Positions 1-5,265 of a DNA stretch of 5,647 nt are shown here, piece by piece (position 1 is the first letter of the stretch; each line of letters opens with the position of its first letter). The notes under the pieces were generated by a model, which ran no database searches, was not told the origin of the DNA, and saw only the letters and a program-made list of their open reading frames with translations. The position numbers were made by a program, and so were the translations under genes. The stretch covers positions 1 to 5,647 of the forward strand of contig JAFGJC010000243.1 in the NCBI GenBank assembly GCA_016929305.1, in the 5' to 3' direction. The DNA comes from a candidate division CSSED10-310 bacterium (GTDB lineage Bacteria; CSSED10-310; JAFGJC01).

Positions 1-54
1 TGAAGATGTAGTGATTGTCAGCAATGCAAGAATGATGTGAATTTGTTTTTTCAT
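1..54 (-). CDS. N-terminus of an exported protein (partial, runs off left edge)
   Basis: Only the first 18 codons are in the window, reading MKKQIHIILALLTITTSS on the minus strand. A short Lys-Lys head followed by a hydrophobic run (residues 5-14) and small polar residues is a typical signal peptide n-region and h-region, so the product is probably secreted or a lipoprotein; the cleavage site lies beyond the edge. The start is chosen because an excellent Shine-Dalgarno, AAGGAGG at 69-63, lies eight bases upstream of the ATG at 54-52. The mature protein cannot be identified. It lies downstream of the mscS-like gene on the same strand, separated by 222 bases, so it probably has its own promoter. 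Confidence 0.75.
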   Translation of the reverse strand, partial: MKKQIHIILALLTITTSS

Positions 55-77
55 CTGTTGAACCTCCTTCTGTTGAA
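54..77. repeat. 9-bp direct repeat with 15-bp period around the Shine-Dalgarno
   Basis: TCTGTTGAA occurs at 54-62 and again at 69-77 on the plus strand (TTCAACAGA on the minus strand). The copies sit on either side of the AGGAGG core, and the first abuts the start codon of the leftmost gene. The arrangement resembles a short slippage duplication of the leader; no function is known. Confidence 0.6.
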
Positions 78-85
78 TAAGGAGG
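63..85 (-). promoter_or_regulatory. Hairpin that could hide the ribosome binding site of the 1-54 gene
   Basis: On the minus strand CCTCCTT (85-79) and AAGGAGG (69-63) form a perfect 7-bp inverted repeat around a 9-base loop (78-70). The 3' arm is the Shine-Dalgarno of the gene starting at 54, so in RNA the arms would pair and mask it. The arms and their position are seen directly; a regulatory role (thermosensor-like or translational control) is inference. Confidence 0.5.
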
Positions 86-110
86 AAGCGAATGTTTTAT
101 TTTGTGCAGG

Positions 111-200
111 ATATTTTTTAAAAATTTTTCTTTTTTTTCTTTTTCGATGGACGATAAAGGTCAGAACGAAGTTGTTTTTTTTCTTTCTAGCGCAAAAAAA
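111..200. other. A/T homopolymer tracts in the non-coding gap 55-276
   Basis: The gap between the leftmost gene and the mscS-like gene holds runs of T at 113-118, 125-129, 131-138, 140-144 and 175-182, A runs at 120-124 and 194-200, and an AAAAATTTTT step at 120-129. Read on the minus strand, the tracts lie upstream of the gene starting at 54 and could act as curved DNA or an UP-like promoter element. No convincing stem-plus-U terminator for the mscS-like gene was found. Open reading frames here read as low-complexity Phe/Lys/Leu and are not believable. Confidence 0.35.
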
Positions 201-276
201 CCATGTAAACTCGATCTCATCATACTATCTGGCATCGCATGCAATTTCATTCTGGTATCGATGGCTATCCCAGGTT

Positions 277-1083
277 TTATTGCAAGTCGTTTTTTTCCCG
301 GCCATGCCATATGACTCGTTGCGGAAATGGAACCTGAATATTTTCCGCTTCCAGAGAGATTTTCAACCTCCACAGCAGTTCCATTTTTACATCATACCAG
401 ATACTTGCCGGTGCCCAGAAACGAATGGCGATGTTTACCGCATTATCTCCGAGTGATTCAACAAATACAATCGGTGCAGGATTCAGCAGAACAAAAGGAT
501 TATTCGTTAAAACTTCTTTAATAACCGCAACTGCCTTTTCTGCATCGTCACTGTATCTGATCCCTATAATATAATCGATTCGCCGTGCAATATTGGCTAC
601 ATAATTTATCAGAGTTGTCGTAAATACTTTTATATTTGGAATTCTAACGTACAATCCATCATAAGTTCTGATGATCGTGGAAAGAATATGAATATCCTCG
701 ACGATTCCCGCGCTTCCGTCAATGTTGACGGCGTTACCTATTTTAATCGGTCGTTCGATCATTAAGAAAATACCGGAAATCAGGTTGCTGACGATATTTT
801 GGCTGGCGAACCCGATGACAATACCTGCGACACCTCCGGCAACCAGAATCCCGGATATTTTCATACCCAGTAAGGGCATAATGATAATAATCGCAGCGAT
901 GATAACCGAGTAATGAACCGTTTTTATGATGACCTGTAGATGATCCTCCGAGACCTTGTCCTTTAATATTCGACGCAGATAGATGCTTAACAGTTTAGCA
1001 ATACCGAAGCCCGCGAATAAAATAACGACCGACAATATGATGTCGAGGATGGTTACATGTCCATAGACAATTTGGTCAAGCAT
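277..1083 (-). CDS. Small-conductance mechanosensitive channel, MscS family
   Basis: A 268-residue inner-membrane channel of the MscS family, whose members open under membrane tension to release solutes after osmotic downshock. Hydrophobic segments lie at about residues 14-35 and 55-75. A glycine/alanine-rich pore helix follows at about 78-108 (GILVAGGVAGIVIGFASQN), the TM3 signature. The soluble beta domain follows, with RIPN at 147-150, the Asn-Tyr pair at 160-161 and the near C-terminal VPFPQR at 251-256, all characteristic of the family. The length is close to the 286 residues of E. coli MscS, so this is a minimal channel without extra domains. Its ATG overlaps the stop codon of the upstream DUF432 gene by one base (TGATG), with GGAAGG upstream as ribosome binding site, so the two are very likely translationally coupled. 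The family call is firm; which ion or solute it favours cannot be told. Confidence 0.93.
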   Translation of the reverse strand: MLDQIVYGHVTILDIILSVVILFAGFGIAKLLSIYLRRILKDKVSEDHLQVIIKTVHYSVIIAAIIIIMPLLGMKISGILVAGGVAGIVIGFASQNIVSNLISGIFLMIERPIKIGNAVNIDGSAGIVEDIHILSTIIRTYDGLYVRIPNIKVFTTTLINYVANIARRIDYIIGIRYSDDAEKAVAVIKEVLTNNPFVLLNPAPIVFVESLGDNAVNIAIRFWAPASIWYDVKMELLWRLKISLEAENIQVPFPQRVIWHGREKNDLQ

Positions 1084-1790
1084 CAGAATTCGCCTTCCAT
1101 AACAAACTTTTTGGACGCAACGGATAATAATTTTAACGAATAAAGTTCAATGGATTTATGTAATCCTTTTTCCCGCGGTTTGTCCAAGATATCTGTTTCT
1201 GCAATCTGTTTGCCCGTTATCTTCATTGTTGCAGACATTGATATGCCGTCAGTACCGTAAAAAAGCTTCATTCCATATGCGTTTAAAATACATTTTGTTA
1301 CCTGCACAATACGACTGTTATGGTTTGCGATAGTCAATTGTAGAACGCCTTGGTGCTTCGATGCAGTTTTAGGATCTTCAGGGAAGATCGGTGTTGACCA
1401 GTATTTACATAAAACACCTTTACTGGGATCGCCGTACAACGTAAATTTACCTGCGTTAAATGAAAACACATCTATAAGATCGCTATGACCTTTGCCGATC
1501 ACAAAGATACCGATATCGACAGGAAAAGTTCCAAAAATCCTCTTTGATGTATTGGGATGCAACAAGATTGGCGTTTGAAAGCTTAACATTAAATAATGAG
1601 TTATATTTTTGGGGGTCATCAACGGTTCTACGGGATGAATGGCAATTCTGATGTTATCCATTGCCAGTATTTTTTCTACGACAGTGCCTTTTATCTCTCG
1701 ACGATACTTGAAGAGTCCCGGATTTCCCTCAACAGATATCGTTGCATCGTCAAAAACCAGTGAACACGGCAAATCATATACATCAAACAT
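1083..1790 (-). CDS. DUF432 family protein, coupled to MscS channel
   Basis: A 235-residue, apparently soluble protein of unknown function. I recognise it as DUF432 (COG2430) from its opening (MFDVYDLP then a beta strand), PVDIGIFVIG at 90-99 and the KFTLYGDPSKGVLCKYW stretch at 115-131; this is from memory of the family, not a search. It has no signal peptide or membrane segment. The frame is open upstream to a GTG at 1865, which would add 25 residues. The ATG at 1790 is preferred because GGTGGAG lies eight bases upstream, because the family usually begins at this point as I recall it, and because the extra stretch contains promoter-like sequences. Its stop overlaps the mscS-like start, which suggests that it modulates or partners the channel; that role is inference. 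Confidence 0.8.
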   Translation of the reverse strand: MFDVYDLPCSLVFDDATISVEGNPGLFKYRREIKGTVVEKILAMDNIRIAIHPVEPLMTPKNITHYLMLSFQTPILLHPNTSKRIFGTFPVDIGIFVIGKGHSDLIDVFSFNAGKFTLYGDPSKGVLCKYWSTPIFPEDPKTASKHQGVLQLTIANHNSRIVQVTKCILNAYGMKLFYGTDGISMSATMKITGKQIAETDILDKPREKGLHKSIELYSLKLLSVASKKFVMEGEF

Positions 1791-1821
1791 TGTTTTCACT
1801 CCACCTGCAAAACTGCCTGGT

Positions 1822-1851
1822 ATATTACCTGATTGATAAGAATAACTCCAA
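1822..1851 (-). promoter_or_regulatory. Candidate promoter for the DUF432-mscS operon
   Basis: On the minus strand TTGGAG (1851-1846) and TAATAT (1827-1822) are separated by 18 bases, close to sigma-70 type -35 and -10 boxes. Transcription would start near 1815, giving a leader of about 25 bases that still contains the GGTGGAG ribosome binding site of the start at 1790. This is a match by eye only. Confidence 0.35.
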
Positions 1852-1857
1852 TATAAT
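1829..1857 (+). promoter_or_regulatory. Candidate promoter for the GNAT gene
   Basis: A perfect TATAAT lies at 1852-1857. A weak -35 match, CTGATT at 1829-1834, lies 17 bases upstream. Transcription would begin around 1864 and give a leader of about 50 bases before the ATG at 1915. It overlaps the candidate minus-strand promoter, so the two divergent units may share one control region. Confidence 0.35.
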
Positions 1858-1869
1858 GCGTTCACCCAG

Positions 1870-1892
1870 GATAATATCTATGATACATTATC
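1870..1892. repeat. Imperfect 23-bp palindrome, possible operator
   Basis: GATAAT at 1870-1875 and ATTATC at 1887-1892 are exact inverted copies, and a few more inner positions also match across the centre. It lies just downstream of the expected start of the plus-strand GNAT transcript and upstream of its ribosome binding site, where a repressor could bind. AT-rich arms of six bases can arise by chance. Confidence 0.3.
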
Positions 1893-1914
1893 GTCAGTGC
1901 AAAGGAGAAAACAT

Positions 1915-2388
1915 ATGAATCGCAAACGGTGTATCAGGTATGCAAACGAGAAAGACATCAGGACACTAACGGAATTCAATATGGCTTTAGCGGCGGAAAC
2001 CGAAGGAATAACCTTAAATTCCGAAAAGGTTGAAGCCGGTGTTGCTCATGTTATTTCCCATCCCGAAATGGGATTCTATCTGGTTGCCGAAGATGATAAC
2101 CGAATAGAAGGATCATTATTGATCACACCGGAATGGAGCGATTGGCGAAATGGATTTTTCTGGTGGATTCAGAGTGTATATGTCACTCCGGATAACCGCA
2201 GAAAGGGTGTCTACAGAGATCTTTACACTCATGTTTTAAAGCTGGGAGCAGATGTTTCGAACGTGTGTGGTTACCGTTTATACGTTGAAAGGAACAATCT
2301 GGCAGCACAAAAAACATACGAAATTCTTGGGATGCGAAAATCGGACTATGTGATGTATGAACGAGAAATCAATCCGCTCGAACGCTGA
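1915..2388 (+). CDS. GNAT family N-acetyltransferase
   Basis: A 157-residue cytoplasmic enzyme of the GNAT fold, which transfers an acetyl group from acetyl-CoA to an amine. The N-terminal strand and helix (CIRYANEKDIRTLTEFN) are typical. The core strand WWIQSVYVTP (83-92) leads into the acetyl-CoA pyrophosphate loop RRKGVY (95-100), a variant of the usual R/Q-x-x-G-x-G/A in which the last position is Tyr. The C-terminal motif YVERNNLAAQKTYEILGM (123-140) is the classic motif B. The start is set at the ATG at 1915, which has AAAGGAG at 1901-1907, rather than at the GTG at 1897. The substrate cannot be predicted. The gene is alone on its strand, divergent from the DUF432-mscS operon and convergent with the M23 gene. 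Confidence 0.92.
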   Translation: MNRKRCIRYANEKDIRTLTEFNMALAAETEGITLNSEKVEAGVAHVISHPEMGFYLVAEDDNRIEGSLLITPEWSDWRNGFFWWIQSVYVTPDNRRKGVYRDLYTHVLKLGADVSNVCGYRLYVERNNLAAQKTYEILGMRKSDYVMYEREINPLER

Positions 2389-2436
2389 TACATCCTATCA
2401 TTGTATTCCGTATTCAATATAAAGAAATAATAGACA

Positions 2437-3600
2437 TCAGGTCACATTGAAATAGAGAAAATCCGAGAAAATAAAGGAATTAGTTTCATCAAAGTTGTGA
2501 TTCATTGTCTTGACAGGAATATTTTCAAATACAACAGGCAATCCATTTGCTTCCAGAAAGTTTTTTCCATCCATTAACTGGAAATGCAGATGCGGTTCTG
2601 TTGAATGTCCCGTATTACCAACCTGGGCAATAATTTCCCCTTTTTTTACGGTCTGACCCTCTGAAACCCTGATTCCATTGCTTTTTAAATGCGCATAAAA
2701 ACTAAACTCACCATAATCATGCTCGATGACGATATAGTTACCGCAGAATGTGTTTAAAAAACCGATTTCAGGTATGAGACGTTTCGTCAGTTCTAAAAAT
2801 GTTTCTTCACTGTAGTTCGACGGGATATTCATTTCTGATTCTGGAAACGCTGTCCCGCATTCGACAATTTTACCATCACCGATACTGTAAACATCACTGC
2901 TGTAGATGAAATAGTCCTGCAATCCAGAGGGATTTCTAGTAGATGTTGCAAGCTGACCGTTCTCAAGCTGCCGTATGGCTACGATATCAATTGCGAACTC
3001 CTGTGAAAGAACCGATCGATGCGATGTGATACTCATGGGTTGATTGGCGATACAAAAACTACCTTTAAGTGGGAAATTGTATGTGTTGGCAGTGATAAAA
3101 GGCGTGAACGCAATTTCGAATGATAATTCTCTGGTACCATTTGCAGAATCCACGATAATCGTCAACCGGGCACTCGACAGGGGATGCCGGCCGATATAAT
3201 GCAGGAAGACCAGCATGGATAACGGAATATTCAAGCTCCGGCTACCAGGTAATGCAAGTGATTCATTATATCCGTTCTCCGGTATGAACATTTTTCCGAA
3301 GGCTATTTTCAATGTTTCCCATGAGTTCCTATCGGAAATCAATGTGTTCAAACGACTGTTGATACGTGAGATGAAATGGTGCAGTTCATCTTCAAGAATC
3401 TTTATATTTATCACAGGATACTCGTTGCTGAATCCTGTCAAACTCACCGATTTCAACTCAACGGGTTTCGCTGTAAGATTACTGAGGACTATATCCGGAA
3501 GCTTTACATTCGTGTGCCAGAAACCGCCGCTTTTAAACTGAATAGGGATTATCTTTTTATTTGATGTCAAATATCTGATCGCTAATCCCCGATCCGCCAT
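2437..3600 (-). CDS. M23 family zinc metallopeptidase (LytM-like), no visible signal peptide
   Basis: A 387-residue protein with a C-terminal M23 domain (about residues 180-365), a family that cleaves peptide cross-bridges of peptidoglycan. Expected zinc ligands are His194 (in TSHRS), Asp205 (in EFAIDI) and His339 of the HLH motif (337-339); His304 in FYAHL and His337 are the catalytic pair. GNYIVIE, the Gly-rich VKKGEIIAQVGNTGHS stretch and a trailing GLPVVFE complete a well-known M23 subtype with HR...FAID spacing. Residues 1-180 look beta-rich and are not identified. The start at 3600 has AAAGGAG six bases upstream; the longer reading to 3651 has no better site. Neither start gives a signal peptide or membrane helix, which is odd for a cell-wall enzyme: it may be exported by another route, or act in the cytoplasm. 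It converges on the GNAT gene with a 48-bp gap in which no clear terminator is seen. Confidence 0.88.
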   Translation of the reverse strand: MADRGLAIRYLTSNKKIIPIQFKSGGFWHTNVKLPDIVLSNLTAKPVELKSVSLTGFSNEYPVINIKILEDELHHFISRINSRLNTLISDRNSWETLKIAFGKMFIPENGYNESLALPGSRSLNIPLSMLVFLHYIGRHPLSSARLTIIVDSANGTRELSFEIAFTPFITANTYNFPLKGSFCIANQPMSITSHRSVLSQEFAIDIVAIRQLENGQLATSTRNPSGLQDYFIYSSDVYSIGDGKIVECGTAFPESEMNIPSNYSEETFLELTKRLIPEIGFLNTFCGNYIVIEHDYGEFSFYAHLKSNGIRVSEGQTVKKGEIIAQVGNTGHSTEPHLHFQLMDGKNFLEANGLPVVFENIPVKTMNHNFDETNSFIFSDFLYFNVT

Positions 3601-3838
3601 CCTCATCTCCTTTCCTATATCTGCCATGCCAAAACACACTGAACACATCACAATCAGAAATTTAAAGTTACACTATCGCAACAAATATCTATTAGATCCT
3701 ATCGGATTTTTACGAAATGTGCCAGTGCATATTCATGTTTCAGGCAGAAAGAAATGGCAGCGAACGATACTGGTTATGATTTATCGCAAAGAAAATTCCA
3801 CACAAACCGCTACCATCAAAATCAACAGGTTTAGATTA

Positions 3839-3868
3839 TTGACTAATTATATAAAATATAAATAATAT
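3839..3868 (+). promoter_or_regulatory. Candidate promoter for the polyferredoxin/HMA operon
   Basis: TTGACT (3839-3844) and TAATAT (3863-3868) are separated by 18 bases in an AT-rich stretch and match sigma-70 type boxes well. Transcription would start near 3875 and give a leader of about 135 bases, containing the stem-loop at 3885-3940, before the ATG at 4010. Confidence 0.45.
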
Positions 3869-3884
3869 GTTTCTGCGGAAAGGG

Positions 3885-3940
3885 CCTGACCGATCCGATG
3901 TTTAACAATATTTAGTTTATTAAAGGAATGGATCGTCAGG
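3885..3940 (+). promoter_or_regulatory. Leader stem-loop, possible attenuator or terminator
   Basis: CCTGACCGATCC (3885-3896) pairs with GGATCGTCAGG (3930-3940), leaving one C unpaired. The 33-base loop can itself pair TTTAA (3901-3905) with TTAAA (3920-3924). TTTT follows directly, and a run of eight T lies at 3958-3965. It could stop transcription in the leader of the downstream operon, or be a DNA-level operator. The long loop makes it weaker than a standard intrinsic terminator. Confidence 0.4.
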
Positions 3941-4009
3941 TTTTAATGCTTGAGTTATTTTTTTTATCTGATTAGACTTGCTGAGTTTTAACTGGGGATT
4001 GCAATCGAA

Positions 4010-4822
4010 ATGATAAAATGGATTCGGATGGTTTTCCAAATTGGAATCATTCTTTTGGTGTTATTCACAGGTTTTCGATATGCCATGGGGTGGTCTGGAA
4101 CATCTATCGAGACGTACTGCCCGTTAGGCGGATTGGAGACAGCTCTATCATTGTTTACGCATCAGCAGTTCACATGCGCCACGGGTGAACGCAACCTGGC
4201 ACTATTCGTGGGACTGCTTTTTCTGACAGTACTGAGTAGAAAAGCTTTTTGCGGATGGGTATGTCCGATCGGAGCGATTTCAGAATGGATCTATAAAGGA
4301 ACGAAATACATGTTTCGCGGTCTGGGTAAACGTAACGACATTTACCGGAATATTCCGATGGAACCAACACGTAAGTTGGATCGTAGATTACGCTGGATAC
4401 GGTTACCCGTACTGTTATTGATCCTCGGTTTTACATTTTGGACTGGTGAACTTATATTCAGAGGATTTGATCCATATTATGTGTTGTTCAGCTTTCATGG
4501 TCATGATGTGAAGATGTGGAGTTATGCGATAATTGGTATTGTCTTGCTGGGAATCTTTATTTTTCCTATGGCTTGGTGCAGGTATCTCTGCCCGTTGGGC
4601 GTTGCTTTGTGGCCCTTTTCCAAGATTGGAAGACTCACCATCGCTCGATCCGTGGAGAAGTGTATTCGTTGCGGGGAATGTTCCCGTGCCTGCCCTCATA
4701 ATCTACCAGTCGATGAGGTCGCTGAAGTAAACTCCGGTGAATGTACACTTTGTCTGGAATGTGTTCATGTTTGTCCCAAAGAAGATATTCTGGAACTGCA
4801 CCTGAAAGGTTTGAAGCGATGA
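4010..4822 (+). CDS. NapH/CcoG-like membrane polyferredoxin (4Fe-4S)
   Basis: A 270-residue inner-membrane iron-sulfur protein of the NapH/NosR/CcoG type. Hydrophobic segments lie near residues 6-26, 62-78, 128-147 and 170-188. Cys-x-x-x-Cys-Pro motifs at C81/C85 (AFCGWVCPIG) and C190/C194 (WCRYLCPLG) sit at membrane edges, and an N-terminal CPLGG (C37) is also typical. The soluble tail holds two complete 4Fe-4S motifs, C218-C221-C224-C228-P and C245-C248-C251-C255-P. Relatives pass electrons across or along the membrane; CcoG reduces Cu(II). The ATG at 4010 is kept although its ribosome binding site is weak (GGGG twelve bases upstream); an ATG at 4028 is an alternative. The stop overlaps the next gene by four bases (ATGA), so the operon is translationally coupled. 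The family is firm; the electron acceptor is unknown. Confidence 0.9.
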   Translation: MIKWIRMVFQIGIILLVLFTGFRYAMGWSGTSIETYCPLGGLETALSLFTHQQFTCATGERNLALFVGLLFLTVLSRKAFCGWVCPIGAISEWIYKGTKYMFRGLGKRNDIYRNIPMEPTRKLDRRLRWIRLPVLLLILGFTFWTGELIFRGFDPYYVLFSFHGHDVKMWSYAIIGIVLLGIFIFPMAWCRYLCPLGVALWPFSKIGRLTIARSVEKCIRCGECSRACPHNLPVDEVAEVNSGECTLCLECVHVCPKEDILELHLKGLKR

Positions 4823-5253
4823 GAGTGCCTTTCTGGACAATTCCTGTATTGATTGTTGTTATTTCTTTGGCCGGTCTGGGCTTTTCTTACATGATTTCAT
4901 TTCCCAGTATTACGGTTACTTTCTACGGAGATGATCAAACGATTCCAGAAACGAAAAAAATCATCAATCTTATTATAGACGGTGTCACTTGCGTGGATAC
5001 TGCATTGAAGGCATCCTCAACAGTTGAGGATGTTGATGGTGTTTTAAAATTCACGGCTTATGCATCCCATCGTCGAGTGGAGATTGAATATGATCCGTCC
5101 CGGACAACTCCAGAAAAAATATGCAATGCCATTGAAGGCCCAGTATTTGATCAAGATTCAGGTGAAATCCTGTTCAATGTGTTCAGAGTATTACGAATTA
5201 ATGAGACACCTTACCATAACATGAACGGCGTAACGTTCACTCGTAACAACTAG
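4819..5253 (+). CDS. Membrane-anchored HMA-like protein with a single site cysteine
   Basis: A 144-residue protein with one N-terminal membrane segment (about 7-27) that could be an anchor or an uncleaved signal. Residues 46-110 read as a beta-alpha-beta-beta-alpha-beta heavy-metal-associated fold: a strand into IDGVTCVDT, a helix, two strands ending VEIEYDPSRTT, then a helix PEKICNAIEGP. The usual metal loop is G-M-x-C-x-x-C; here it is G-V-T-C58-V-D-T61, so only one thiol remains. A second Cys (C102) lies in the last helix. The tail to 144 is not recognised. The ATG at 4819 is chosen because it overlaps the preceding stop as ATGA, has GAAAGG upstream, and starts directly with the membrane segment; a longer frame from 4741 would run through the polyferredoxin gene. 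The domain probably faces outside the cytoplasm. The HMA-like call is from pattern only. Confidence 0.75.
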   Translation: MRVPFWTIPVLIVVISLAGLGFSYMISFPSITVTFYGDDQTIPETKKIINLIIDGVTCVDTALKASSTVEDVDGVLKFTAYASHRRVEIEYDPSRTTPEKICNAIEGPVFDQDSGEILFNVFRVLRINETPYHNMNGVTFTRNN

Positions 5254-5258
5254 GAGGG
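5252..5258 (+). promoter_or_regulatory. Strong ribosome binding site of the last gene
   Basis: AGGAGGG overlaps the TAG stop of the preceding gene and lies seven bases before the ATG at 5266. It fixes that start and shows that the third gene belongs to the same operon. Confidence 0.8.
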
Positions 5259-5265
5259 TAACTGT

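Larger units (their letters stand above)
3601..4009. other. Intergenic region between divergent M23 and polyferredoxin genes
   Basis: No believable gene lies in these 409 bases. A frame open from 3626 to 3865 on the plus strand could encode 79 basic residues, but it has no ribosome binding site and overlaps the leader of the divergent M23 gene. The right half is AT-rich and carries a candidate promoter (3839-3868) and a large stem-loop (3885-3940), followed by T-rich stretches including eight T at 3958-3965. No tRNA-like fold or recognised riboswitch was seen. Confidence 0.6.

Noticed and set aside
191..276. Possible terminator for the mscS-like gene
   Set aside because: Small stems such as GCAT/ATGC exist, but none is followed directly by a U tract on the minus strand.
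37..456. 139-codon plus-strand frame at the left side
   Set aside because: Phe/Leu-rich translation of T tracts, antisense to the mscS-like gene over its second half, with no ribosome binding site.
1791..1865. GTG-started 25-residue extension of the DUF432 protein
   Set aside because: Poor ribosome binding site at 1865, a good one before 1790, and promoter-like sequences within the stretch.
2389..2436. Possible bidirectional terminator between the convergent GNAT and M23 genes
   Set aside because: Only a loose symmetry around 2400-2418 with a repeated TATTC; no GC-rich stem with a following T run.
3215..3541. Plus-strand frame of 108 codons inside the M23 gene
   Set aside because: Antisense to a well-supported M23 gene, with no domain or motif of its own.
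3626..3865. 79-codon plus-strand frame encoding a basic protein
   Set aside because: No ribosome binding site before the ATG, no recognisable motif, and it overlaps the divergent leader of the M23 gene; the candidate promoter of the next operon runs into its end.
4415..4699. Minus-strand frame of 94 codons inside the polyferredoxin gene
   Set aside because: Shadow of a gene whose cysteine motifs confirm the plus-strand reading.
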